Source: Nonlabens ulvanivorans (GTDB lineage: Bacteria > Bacteroidota > Bacteroidia > Flavobacteriales > Flavobacteriaceae). From it: a DNA stretch of 64,000 nt. The stretch spans positions 868,001 to 932,000 of the forward strand of contig NZ_BBMK01000001.1 in NCBI RefSeq assembly GCF_000755285.1, written 5' to 3'. Positions 41,812 to 51,653 of this stretch are shown one piece after another. The notes below the pieces were generated by a model. The model saw nothing but the letters and a program-made list of their open reading frames with translations. It searched no databases and had not been told where the DNA came from. The position numbers and the translations under genes were made by a program. The first letter of the stretch is position 1, and every line of letters begins with the position of its first letter.

Positions 41812-44114
41812 TGAATCAGGAATATATAAAACCAAACGCATGGTCCATCATAGAAGAAGGATGGAGTCCTGGCTTAGTAAAGTCAAGTGAAAGTTTATTC
41901 TCTATAGGGAATGGAGCTATGGGTCAACGTGCTAATTTTGAAGAACAGTATAGTGGTGAAACTTTTCAAGGAAGTTATGTCGCAGGAGTTTACTATCCAG
42001 ATAAAACAAGAGTAGGATGGTGGAAAAACGGCTATCCAGAATATTTTGCCAAAGTTCTTAACGCACCTAATTTTATAGGTATTGACGTATTTGTTGATGG
42101 AGAACCGCTTGATTTACATAAAGTAGATAAAGTAACTGATTATCGTCGCGAGTTAAATATGAAAGAAGGCTGGTATGAACGCACTTTTGTAGCTCACTTT
42201 TCCGATGATAAAGCAATCAAGGTAATTGCCCGTAGATTCTTGAGTTTAGAGGTAGATGAATTAGGAGTGATTGATTATCAAGTCAGCGCGATTAAAGGTG
42301 ATGTAAAAATAGAATTCCAACCATATCTAGATGCTGGAATCACTAACGAAGACTCAAATTGGGATGATGCATTTTGGGAAATAGAAGAACTGATTTCTGA
42401 AGATCATCAGGGATTTATACGCAGCCGTACTAATAAAACTAACTTTCATGTATGCACTTTTATGCAATCAGAGTTAGTTCAAAATGGTGAGCATTTACAA
42501 TATGCAAATCATTTAGAGCAAAATAATAAATCGATACGTCATACGGCCACTATAGAACTGCAAGAAAGTGAGACGGTAACTTTAATAAAATATGCAGGAT
42601 ACTGTTCTAGCTTAAATCATCAACAATATGAATTGTTTGATGCTGCAAGAAAGGTCTTAACACATTCCACATTATCTGGATATGATGTATTATTGCAAGG
42701 TCAAATTGAGCAATGGGCTCAGATTTGGGCAATGGCAGATATTACTATAGACGGCGATCTTAAAGCACAACAAGGGATTCGTTTTAATATATTTCAATTA
42801 AACCAGACTTACTTAGGTAAGGACGCTCGTTTAAATATAGGGCCCAAAGGATTCACCGGTGAGAAATACGGTGGTTCTACTTACTGGGATACAGAGGCAT
42901 ATTGTATACCTTTCTACATGGCTACTAAAGATCAACAAGTAGCAAGAAATTTATTGAAATACAGATATGAGCAGCTAGACAAGGCCATTGAAAACGCTGA
43001 GAAATTAGGGTTTTCTAATGGAGCTGCTCTTTATCCTATGGTTACCATGAATGGTGAAGAATCTCATAACGAATGGGAAATCACCTTTGAAGAAATACAT
43101 CGCAACGGTGCCATGGTTTTTGCCATTTACAATTATGTACGCTATACAGGTGATTTTTCTTATGTGCCAGAAATGGGACTAGAGGTCATGATCGCCATTG
43201 CTAGGTTCTGGCATCAAAGAGCTACTTTTTCCCAAAAAGCAAATAAATATATGATCCTAGGTGTGACAGGACCTAATGAGTACGAGAATAATGTGAATAA
43301 CAATTGGTATACTAACTATTTAGCCAAATGGTGTATCAATCAAGCCTTAGAAAATCTAGATAAGGTAAAAGACGGATATGATGACGACTATAAGCGCATC
43401 ATAGGTCTTACACACCTTTCAGGATCAGAAACAGCATCATGGAGAGAAGTTGCAGATCAAATGTATGAACCTATTGATGAGGAATTAGGCATTTATTTAC
43501 AACAAGATGGTTTCTTGGATAAAGAAATTATTCCAGTTAAAGAATTAGATAACAAACACAGACCTATCAATCAGAAGTGGTCATGGGATCGCATCTTGAG
43601 AAGTTGTTACATTAAACAGGCAGATGTGTTGCAAGGATTTTACTTTTTTGAAGATCATTTTACAAAACAACAATTAGAAAAGCATTTTGATTTTTATGAA
43701 CCATTGACAGTTCATGAGAGTTCGCTATCACCATGTGTTCATAGTATTCAAGCAGCAAAATTAGATCGCATGGATCAAGCTTATGAATTCTATTTAAGAA
43801 CCTCACGTCTCGATCTAGATGATTACAATAAAGAGGTAGAAGAAGGTTGTCATATCACTAGTATGGCAGGAACATGGATGAGTATTGTAGAAGGATTTGG
43901 CGGGCTTAAAATAGTCGATGATAAGCCTAGTTTTGAAACTAAGTTACCAGAGCAGTGGAATGGATTTAGCTTTAAAATAAACTTCCGTAATCAGATTTTA
44001 CATGTTCAGGTAGATAAATCTGGCACACAAGTAACATCGCATGGAACAGAACCGGTAGACGTGATTATAAATGGTAAAGAACTCACCCTACAACCACAAA
44101 TGGTTAATGCTTAA
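41811..44114 (+). CDS. GH65 glycoside phosphorylase, probable maltose phosphorylase
   Basis: A protein of 767 residues with GH65 layout. An N-terminal beta-sandwich (SLFSIGNGAMGQRANFEE) is followed by an (alpha/alpha)6 barrel with KGFTGEKYGGSTYWDTEA. The catalytic acid region is VTGPNEYENNVNNN, with Glu490 as the expected proton donor, then a C-terminal sheet (LHVQVDKSGTQVTSHG). It splits maltose with phosphate to glucose and beta-glucose-1-phosphate. The neighbouring beta-PGM and MFS genes favour maltose over other alpha-disaccharides, though kojibiose or trehalose cannot be excluded. Confidence 0.92.
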   Translation: MNQEYIKPNAWSIIEEGWSPGLVKSSESLFSIGNGAMGQRANFEEQYSGETFQGSYVAGVYYPDKTRVGWWKNGYPEYFAKVLNAPNFIGIDVFVDGEPLDLHKVDKVTDYRRELNMKEGWYERTFVAHFSDDKAIKVIARRFLSLEVDELGVIDYQVSAIKGDVKIEFQPYLDAGITNEDSNWDDAFWEIEELISEDHQGFIRSRTNKTNFHVCTFMQSELVQNGEHLQYANHLEQNNKSIRHTATIELQESETVTLIKYAGYCSSLNHQQYELFDAARKVLTHSTLSGYDVLLQGQIEQWAQIWAMADITIDGDLKAQQGIRFNIFQLNQTYLGKDARLNIGPKGFTGEKYGGSTYWDTEAYCIPFYMATKDQQVARNLLKYRYEQLDKAIENAEKLGFSNGAALYPMVTMNGEESHNEWEITFEEIHRNGAMVFAIYNYVRYTGDFSYVPEMGLEVMIAIARFWHQRATFSQKANKYMILGVTGPNEYENNVNNNWYTNYLAKWCINQALENLDKVKDGYDDDYKRIIGLTHLSGSETASWREVADQMYEPIDEELGIYLQQDGFLDKEIIPVKELDNKHRPINQKWSWDRILRSCYIKQADVLQGFYFFEDHFTKQQLEKHFDFYEPLTVHESSLSPCVHSIQAAKLDRMDQAYEFYLRTSRLDLDDYNKEVEEGCHITSMAGTWMSIVEGFGGLKIVDDKPSFETKLPEQWNGFSFKINFRNQILHVQVDKSGTQVTSHGTEPVDVIINGKELTLQPQMVNA

Positions 44115-44117
44115 AAT

Positions 44118-46031
44118 ATGAATAAGGTAGTTCAAATTCTTAGTGTTCTTTTTATTATCGCTTTCGCGAAAGCGTCTCTAGCACAAGATATACAACGTAT
44201 AGAACCGCCTTTTTGGTGGGCTGGAATGGAGAAGAGTGAGATTCAAATCATGATGTATGGAGAAGATCTTTATAATTATGAAGCGATATCAACAGATCTT
44301 AATTTGATTGAAATTAAAAAAACCGAGAATGAAAATTACCTTTTTATAACAGTAGATACTAAAGGATTTGAAGCTGGAACCTATGTTTTTAATCTTGAAT
44401 CTGTCGATGGTGTGGTAGAAGTTATGGAATATGAATTACTACCAAGAGAAAAGGAATCTGCACAACGTAAAGGTTTTAATTCTAGCGATGCTATTTATTT
44501 AGTAATGCCAGATCGTTTTGCAAATGGTGATTCCTCTAACGATAGTACAGATGATACTGTAGAAAAAGCAAATCGTGAATTTAAAGGTGGACGCCATGGT
44601 GGTGATATTCAAGGCATAATAGATCACTTAGATTACATCGATGATTTAGGCGCGACAGCTTTGTGGAGCACGCCATTATTAGAAGATAATGATAAGAAAT
44701 ATTCGTATCACACTTATGCACAAAGTGATGTCTATAAAATAGATCCACGTTATGGAACTAATGAAGACTATAAACGTTTAGGAGATGAGTTACACAAACG
44801 TGGTATGAAATTAATCATGGATTATGTAACCAACCATTGGGGGGGCGCGACACACTGGATGATGCAGGATTTGCCCACACAATCTTGGATTCACCAATTT
44901 GATGATAATAGAGGTAAAGATTTTCCAGTTGCCGGATATGCAAACTCCTCTTATCGACAAACCACTCAAATGGATCCTAATGCTTCTCAGATTGATGAGA
45001 CTTATGCCGAGAAAGGTTGGTTTGTAAGCAGCATGCCAGATCTTAATCAAGGTGAACCATTATTGTTAAATTATCTAATTCAAAATACAATCTGGTGGAT
45101 TGAGTATGCAGGCTTAGATGGGTTAAGAGTAGATACTTATTCTTATAATGAAAAAGAAGGCATCGCAGCATGGACTAAAGCTATAATGGACGAGTATCCA
45201 AATTTTAATATAGTAGGAGAAACCTGGTTACATGATCAGGCGCAAATTGCTTATTGGCAAAAAGACTCTAAAATAGCAGCTATTCAAGATTATAATACTT
45301 ATTTACCTAGTGTCATGGATTTTACACTTCACGATGCTATTATGCAGGCGTTTGATGAAGATCAGCAGAATTGGGATCAAGGAATGATTAAGGTCTACGA
45401 TAATTTTGTCAATGATTTTTTATATCCAGACATTGATAATATTCTAGTGTTTGCAGGTAATCATGATACAAATCGTATCAATGGTGATGGTTTGTATAAT
45501 GGTGATTTAAAGAAGTATAAACTCGCGATGACTCTGGTGTTAACTACTCGAGGAATACCTCAGTTATATTATGGTGATGAGATAGGCATGGCTGGAAATA
45601 GAGATACTGATGGCGATGGCGACATACGTAGAGATTTTCCTGGTGGCTGGAATGGCGATGACAATAATACTTTTAAAAACCCAACAGATTATCAAAAAGG
45701 CTTTCAAGATTTTACTAAAAAACTACTGAATTACCGTAAAGATAAGCCTGTTTTGCATACTGGTAAATTATTACAGTATGTGCCAGAAAATAATTGTTAT
45801 GTATACTTTAGATATAATGGCGATAGTCGTGTAATGGTTGTTATTAATAATAATCCAGAAGCAGTAACTTTAGATCTTGATAGGTTCCAAGAAGGAATTG
45901 ATAAGCGCAAAAAAGGTTTTGATATTCTAACCGGTGAAAAAGTAAATCTTTCGGACTCTCTTAAGGTATCAGGTAAAACTAGTATGGTTATAGATCTTGA
46001 TAATCAAAAAAGAAAAGAAAGATTTTTTTAA
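44118..46031 (+). CDS. GH13 neopullulanase/cyclomaltodextrinase-like enzyme
   Basis: A protein of 637 residues. The signal peptide ends AFAKASLAQ; a short N-terminal beta domain (EPPFWWAGME) precedes the barrel. Region I is DYVTNH, region II GLRVDTYSY, region III VGETWLHD and region IV FAGNHDTNR, all intact. SusA-like periplasmic enzymes of this type hydrolyse maltodextrins or cyclodextrins. It starts only four bases after the GH65 stop. It carries a palindrome copy in the signal peptide and a seven-G run at 44839-44845. Confidence 0.92.
   Translation: MNKVVQILSVLFIIAFAKASLAQDIQRIEPPFWWAGMEKSEIQIMMYGEDLYNYEAISTDLNLIEIKKTENENYLFITVDTKGFEAGTYVFNLESVDGVVEVMEYELLPREKESAQRKGFNSSDAIYLVMPDRFANGDSSNDSTDDTVEKANREFKGGRHGGDIQGIIDHLDYIDDLGATALWSTPLLEDNDKKYSYHTYAQSDVYKIDPRYGTNEDYKRLGDELHKRGMKLIMDYVTNHWGGATHWMMQDLPTQSWIHQFDDNRGKDFPVAGYANSSYRQTTQMDPNASQIDETYAEKGWFVSSMPDLNQGEPLLLNYLIQNTIWWIEYAGLDGLRVDTYSYNEKEGIAAWTKAIMDEYPNFNIVGETWLHDQAQIAYWQKDSKIAAIQDYNTYLPSVMDFTLHDAIMQAFDEDQQNWDQGMIKVYDNFVNDFLYPDIDNILVFAGNHDTNRINGDGLYNGDLKKYKLAMTLVLTTRGIPQLYYGDEIGMAGNRDTDGDGDIRRDFPGGWNGDDNNTFKNPTDYQKGFQDFTKKLLNYRKDKPVLHTGKLLQYVPENNCYVYFRYNGDSRVMVVINNNPEAVTLDLDRFQEGIDKRKKGFDILTGEKVNLSDSLKVSGKTSMVIDLDNQKRKERFF
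44159..44174. repeat. Dispersed palindrome, perfect copy in a GH13 signal peptide
   Basis: The exact core, in frame as AFAKA near the signal peptide cleavage region. Confidence 0.95.
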
Positions 46032-46097
46032 AAATTATGAAGTAAGCCTTTATATTTCGGTATATCTGTGAGATTTAGCTAACTGGAAAATTAAAAC

Positions 46098-48457
46098 ATG
46101 AAAAAACTACTAACTATTCTTATCGCAATCTTTCTAATAAGCTGTGGTGAAAAAGAAGAAAAGAATACAGGTGATAATAGACCTAGTATTATCGAGGCAA
46201 TGACCACGCCTATTTATTCATCTACATCGGGAACAGAAGTATACACTTCAGATTATTTACTAGATGTAAATCAATTAGATAGTATCACTTATGGTAAAGG
46301 TATTCAGTTTAATGAAGATACTCGCAATTACAATGAGCCATTAAAAATAGAAATGGACTCTGTGGCGCCATATGTTTCTCATGTAACCTTATGGACTGAT
46401 GGTGTGCGCAATGACATTCCTGTTTTTAAAAGTAGTTCTAGAGAGATGACTATTGTTTACACAGGTAACTCAAAAAATGTCAAACTTAAAGGCGAGTTTA
46501 CAAACTGGTCAACCGTTGATTTAATAGAAGAAAATGGTCAATCGGTTTATAATGCAACGATACCACAAGGGAAGTTTCAATACATTTTTGTTGAAAATGG
46601 AAAAGAAGAAAAGTTGACCGGTAGTGAGCCTCAAGTAATCAGTAACGGTATGGGAGGTTTTAATAGAGTTATAGATAACTCTAGAATTGCCGCTCCTGCA
46701 CAGTTAGCATATGGTGAAATTCTTGAAAACGGTTTCACATTTACTACTACTTCTTCGTTAGAAATATAGTAGTGCTTTATGAAAACCAAATGATAAGTGC
46801 CTCACAAAATGGGAATTCATACACGGTAGAATTACCAGAAAAAGATTTTACAAATCGTAATTCTCAAACACAATTAGTAAGAGTCTATGCCAGTGATGCA
46901 AATGGCCGCACAAATGATTTGTTAGTTCCTGTACAAGATGGGAATGTAGTTCAAGATCCATCTCAACTTGCGAGATCAGACTTTCATAATCAGGTCTTAT
47001 ATTTTATGATGGTGGACCGTTTTCTAGATGGAGATCCTTCAAATACAAAACCGGTACCTGATCCAGAAATTTTACCTAAAGCAAATTACATGGGTGGAGA
47101 TCTCGCAGGTGTATTGGCCAAAATTAAGGACGGTTATTTTGAAGAATTAGGAATTAACACCATTTGGTTATCGCCTATAACGCAAAACCCAGAAGGTGCT
47201 TATGGACTGTGGCCTGAGCCACGAACAAAATTTAGTGGTTACCATGGCTACTGGCCTATTTCAAATACAAAAATTGATTATCGTTTTGGTGATGAACAAT
47301 TATTTAAGGAAATCATTGAAGAAGCTCACAATCGAGATATGAATGTCATTCTAGATTATGTAGCAAATCATGTTCATGAAGACCATCCATTATACAAAGA
47401 ACATCCAGAATGGGCGACAAACCTTTATCTAGAAGATGGTAGTTTAAACACAGAACGATGGGACGACCAGCGATTAACAACCTGGTTTGATACCTTTATG
47501 CCTACACTCGATTTTTCTAAACCTGAGGTTGTTGAGAAAATGACAGATTCTGCACTTTATTGGGTGACTAATTATGAATTGGACGGTTTCCGTCACGATG
47601 CTACTAAACATGTACCAGAGGTATACTGGAGAACGTTAACCAAAAAGGTGCGTAGCAATACCGATCGCCCTATTTATCAGATAGGTGAAACTTATGGTTC
47701 TTATGATTTAATACGCAGTTATGTAAGCACAGGAATGTTAGATGCGCAATTTGATTTTAACCAGTATGATGCTGCTGTTTCCGCTTTCGCGAAAGCGGAT
47801 GGCGACTTCTCTAATCTGGCAGAAACACTCTATAAAGGTTTAGAATACTATGGTCACCATCACCTGATGGGAAATATATCGGGTAATCAAGATAGAGCAC
47901 GTTTTATAAGCTATGCCAGTGGCGATGTTTCTTTTGAAGAAGATGCTAAAAAAGCTGGGTGGACTCGCGAGATAGGCATGAGTGATACAACGGCCTTTGA
48001 TAGGTTGGGTATGTTACAAGCATTTAATATGACTGTTCCTGGAGTGCCTGTAATTTATTACGGAGACGAGTATGGAAGCATAGGTGCAAATGATCCCGAT
48101 AATCGTAAGATGATGAAGTTTAAAGACTTATCTCAACGTGAATTGAATTTAAAGGAACTGGTTCAAGAATTAGTAGAATTAAGACGTAACTCTATGTCAT
48201 TACTTTATGGGACAACTCAAATATTGAGTGATACCAATGGGATGTTTGTTTTAGAGCGCACTTACTTTGGGGGGGAAAAAACTACAGTATATTTCAATGA
48301 AAATGCCATATTGCTTAACGTCTTTACTAAATCTAGCAATGCTGATTTAATGGATATTAAAGTCCTTAATGCGCTCGAGACCGATAAAAAAATCCAAGTA
48401 AAACCACGTAACTTTGCTATTATACAAACCAAATTAAAAGAATCAACACAAGAATAA
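46098..48457 (+). CDS. GH13 alpha-amylase lipoprotein with atypical region IV (one frame break)
   Basis: The lipoprotein signal ends IFLISC. An N-terminal starch-binding/E-set module (KLKGEFTNWSTVDLIEENG) is followed by the GH13 barrel with region I DYVANHVHED, region II GFRHDATKHV and region III IGETYGSY. At region IV the usual NHD is GNQDRAR, so the substrate-binding His is Gln. The frame breaks near 46766; one added A joins TSSLEN to IVVLYENQMIS. The repaired length is about 786 residues. It is probably a surface amylase (SusG-like role). A palindrome copy lies at 47782. Confidence 0.88.
47782..47797. repeat. Dispersed palindrome, perfect copy inside a GH13 gene
   Basis: The exact core, in frame as AFAKA between barrel regions (residues around 562-566). 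TCC/GGA flanks extend it. Confidence 0.95.
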
Positions 48458-48463
48458 TTATTT

Positions 48464-49906
48464 ATGAAAAAATCAACATCACAATGGCTTGTTTTACTAT
48501 TTGCAGCCATGACCTTATTCTCTTGTAAAGAAGCTTTGAAAGATCATGATGAAGAGGTAAAGGACGACACCTCTAGTGCATACTCACCGATTACAAATGA
48601 AGATCTAGAGAATGCTGTCATTTATGAGGCTAACATTAGACAATATTCTGAAAAAGGAACTTTCAATGAGTTTACTAAAGATATTCCAGAGCTTAAAAAA
48701 CTAGGTGTAAAAGTGATTTGGTTAATGCCTGTTTTTCCTATTTCTGAAAAGAATAGAAAAGCTAAAGGAGATTTAATGGTTGAGGATATAAAAGATCCTG
48801 TGGAACGTGCAAAATATCTAGGCAGCTACTATGCAGTTGCAGATTATGAGAGAATTAATCCAGACCTAGGTACAGAGGCAGATTTAAATTTGTTGATAGA
48901 AACAGCGCATGAAAACGGGATGTTTGTGATCTTGGATTGGGTAGCAAATCATACAGGATGGGATAATTTATGGATTGAAAAACATCCAGATTTTTATACT
49001 AAAGACGAGAAAGGAAATATTATTCATCCTAAAGGAACGGACTGGACTGATACAGCAGATCTAAATTATGAGAATAAAGAGTTATGGGATGCCATGTCTT
49101 CATCTATGATTTATTGGGTAGACACTTTTAATGTCGATGGTTTCCGCTGTGATGTTGCTCATGAGGTTCCTACAGAGTTTTGGAACTATGCTGCAAAGTC
49201 TATTAGAGAAGTAAAACCGGTGTTTATGCTTGCAGAAAGTGAAAAGAAGGATCTTTTCGTTGATGCTTTTGATATGGGTTACAATTGGGAAGGTCATCAT
49301 ATCATGAATGAATTAGCACAAGGAAAAACTGATGTGAACTCATGGGATGAATACATGTTAAGAGTTGAAAAAAATTATCAGTCAGACGATATTTTAATGA
49401 ATTTTATCACCAACCATGACGAGAATTCATGGAACGGTAGTGTTACTGAAAGAATGGGTGAGGCAAGTGAAGCACTGTTAGCACTACAGTATGTGATACC
49501 AGGTATGCCACTAATTTATTCTGGACAGGAATATGGTATGACAGAACGTTTAAAATTCTTTGAAAAAGATCAGATTCCACATGAAAAAGGGAAAGTATGG
49601 AATATGATGGAGAAATTAGGGACATTAAAAGCTACTAGTCCTGCATTAAATGGCGGTAAAGATGCGGCATCTTATAGACGTATTAATACTACTGAAGATT
49701 CAAAAATATATGCGATAGAGAGAGAAAAAGATGACCATAAAGTTATTTATGTTGCAAACTTTTCCGATCAATTGGTTGAATTTAAAGCACCAACGATAGT
49801 AGGTAAAATGACTGATGCGGTAAGAGGATCAGAATCTAATATTCCTGCAGATTATAATTTCACGTTCCCGCCATACGGATATAGAGTTTGGGAAGTACGT
49901 AAATAA
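48464..49906 (+). CDS. GH13 alpha-amylase-family lipoprotein
   Basis: A protein of 480 residues. The lipoprotein signal ends LFSC, then a compact barrel begins at once (NAVIYEANIRQYSEKGTF). Region I is DWVANHTGWDN, region II GFRCDVAHEVP, region III LAESEKKD and region IV FITNHDENSW, all with catalytic residues. It lacks the N-terminal domains of the other two. It follows the preceding gene by six bases and ends the starch operon at a terminator. Exact specificity (amylase or glucosidase) is not visible. Confidence 0.9.
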   Translation: MKKSTSQWLVLLFAAMTLFSCKEALKDHDEEVKDDTSSAYSPITNEDLENAVIYEANIRQYSEKGTFNEFTKDIPELKKLGVKVIWLMPVFPISEKNRKAKGDLMVEDIKDPVERAKYLGSYYAVADYERINPDLGTEADLNLLIETAHENGMFVILDWVANHTGWDNLWIEKHPDFYTKDEKGNIIHPKGTDWTDTADLNYENKELWDAMSSSMIYWVDTFNVDGFRCDVAHEVPTEFWNYAAKSIREVKPVFMLAESEKKDLFVDAFDMGYNWEGHHIMNELAQGKTDVNSWDEYMLRVEKNYQSDDILMNFITNHDENSWNGSVTERMGEASEALLALQYVIPGMPLIYSGQEYGMTERLKFFEKDQIPHEKGKVWNMMEKLGTLKATSPALNGGKDAASYRRINTTEDSKIYAIEREKDDHKVIYVANFSDQLVEFKAPTIVGKMTDAVRGSESNIPADYNFTFPPYGYRVWEVRK

Positions 49907-49925
49907 AATAAGATATATTTGTATG

Positions 49926-49958
49926 AAAACCGCTTAGCTGTTGTTGAGCGGTTTTTTT
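49926..49958 (+). terminator. Rho-independent terminator ending the starch operon
   Basis: 9-bp stem AAAACCGCT/AGCGGTTTT extended by wobble pairs, then a T run. Confidence 0.85.
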
Positions 49959-50000
49959 ATGCCTTAATGAATAAACCTATTTTAGTAACAAAATATTATT

Positions 50001-50336
50001 ATGGATAAGACCTATTACGATCCTAAGGATCTTAGAAAATTTGGAAAAATCACAGAATGGAGTGAGGAGTTAGGAACAAAGTTTTTTGATTACTATGGAC
50101 AAGTTTTTGAAGAAGGAGAATTAACCGCCCGCGAGAAATCACTAATAGCACTTGCTGTATCACATGCTGTGCATTGCCCTTATTGCATAGATGCTTATAC
50201 AGGAGATGCGCTTAAAAGAGGGATCACTAAAGGTGAAATGATGGAGGCAGTTCATGTTGCTGGGGCAATTCAAGCTGGAGCAACACTAGTACATGGTGTT
50301 CAAATGATGAATAAAGTCAATAAATTAGAGATGTAA
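50001..50336 (+). CDS. Carboxymuconolactone decarboxylase-fold, arsenosugar-associated peroxidase-like protein
   Basis: A protein of 111 residues with the AhpD-like core HAVHCPYCIDAYTGDALKRG, containing a CxxC pair, and the helix EAVHVAGAIQAGATLVHG. This form is the one usually found beside the ArsS radical SAM enzyme, which follows 248 bases downstream. The family reaction is unsettled; a thiol-based peroxidase or disulfide role is plausible. It starts a separate unit after the starch-operon terminator. Confidence 0.85.
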   Translation: MDKTYYDPKDLRKFGKITEWSEELGTKFFDYYGQVFEEGELTAREKSLIALAVSHAVHCPYCIDAYTGDALKRGITKGEMMEAVHVAGAIQAGATLVHGVQMMNKVNKLEM

Positions 50337-50584
50337 CTATTCTAGTAGGTATTTCAATAGACGTGAAAACTGTTTTTTTGAATACTATATTAAGAATACT
50401 ACTATATTCTTAAATTGTTTATGAGATCAAGGGCAGATTGTAAATATTTCCCACAAGCTCGTACATTTTACCTTTAGGCTAAGGCATATAGTGCAATAGT
50501 GACAGTTTTGTGAGATATTCTGACTACTTATGCAAAACCGTAGTAGAAATAACTACGTAATTAAATAAAAAGTGACCATAATTT

Positions 50585-51652
50585 ATGGCTGTAAATACAA
50601 AGACCTCTTTAAAAAAGAGAGATGCAGATCTTGCAAATATTAATAAGCAAATGGCTATCCTAAATGGAGAGCCATTTTCTAATGGAGAGTTACCATCATT
50701 TGCAATAAAAATAAAAGAGACAACAAATCAATTTCCTTTACGACCTAAAAAGCTTGAGATTATTCAAGTGAATGTAGGTTATATGTGTAATCAAGTTTGT
50801 GCACATTGTCATGTGGACGCAGGACCAGATCGTAAAGAGATTATGACGCGCGAGACGATGGATAAAATCGTTAACGTGATTAAAACCACAGGAGCACACA
50901 CGCTAGATTTAACTGGTGGAGCGCCAGAAATGAATCCAGATTTCAGATATTTTGTTGAACAAGCAAGTGCCGCTGGTATTAAAGATTTCATAGTGCGTTC
51001 TAATTTAACAATTATAAGAGCAAATCCTAAGTATCACGATTTACCAGATTTTTTTAAGAAGCATAATATTCACGTCGTAAGTTCTATGCCTCACTGGACT
51101 AGAGGAAAGACCGATACACAACGTGGTGATGGTGTTTTTGATAAGTCTATAAAAGCGTTACAAGAACTCAATGAACGTGGTTATGGAATGCCAGGTAGTG
51201 ATTTAAGATTAGATCTAGTATATAATCCTAGTGGTGCATATTTACCAGGTGATCAAGCGAGTATGGAAAAAGATATGAAAGCTGCTCTATCAGAAGATTT
51301 CAATATTCAATTCCATAATCTTTTTGCAATTACTAATTTACCTATAGCTCGATTCTTAGACTATCTAGTGGCTAGTGAGAACTATGAAGATTATATGTAT
51401 GCCCTAGTTGATGCTTACAATCCTGCAGCTGTAGAGAATGTAATGTGTACAAATACGATCTCAATCTCGTGGGATGGCTGGTTATATGATTGTGATTTTA
51501 ATCAAATGCTCGATCTAAAAATCGACAATAAGATCCAGCATATTGATGATTACAACGAGGATTTAATCAATAATAGAAAGATTCAAATTTCTCAACACTG
51601 TTACGGATGTACCGCTGGTGCAGGTAGTAGTTGTCAAGGTGTTGTCGCATAA
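50585..51652 (+). CDS. arsS: Arsenosugar biosynthesis-type radical SAM protein
   Basis: A protein of 355 residues. The radical SAM cluster motif is CNQVCAHC (Cys68, Cys72, Cys75), with the glycine motif DLTGGAPEMN. The DUF3641 C-terminal part has two further cysteine groups (CTNTISISWDGWLYDCDF, and CYGCTAGAGSSCQG at the end) that may hold an auxiliary cluster. In characterised systems ArsS transfers a 5'-deoxyadenosyl group to a methylated arsenical. No methyltransferase ArsM lies in the window. The ATG at 50585 is the natural start. Confidence 0.9.
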   Translation: MAVNTKTSLKKRDADLANINKQMAILNGEPFSNGELPSFAIKIKETTNQFPLRPKKLEIIQVNVGYMCNQVCAHCHVDAGPDRKEIMTRETMDKIVNVIKTTGAHTLDLTGGAPEMNPDFRYFVEQASAAGIKDFIVRSNLTIIRANPKYHDLPDFFKKHNIHVVSSMPHWTRGKTDTQRGDGVFDKSIKALQELNERGYGMPGSDLRLDLVYNPSGAYLPGDQASMEKDMKAALSEDFNIQFHNLFAITNLPIARFLDYLVASENYEDYMYALVDAYNPAAVENVMCTNTISISWDGWLYDCDFNQMLDLKIDNKIQHIDDYNEDLINNRKIQISQHCYGCTAGAGSSCQGVVA

Positions 51653-51653
51653 T

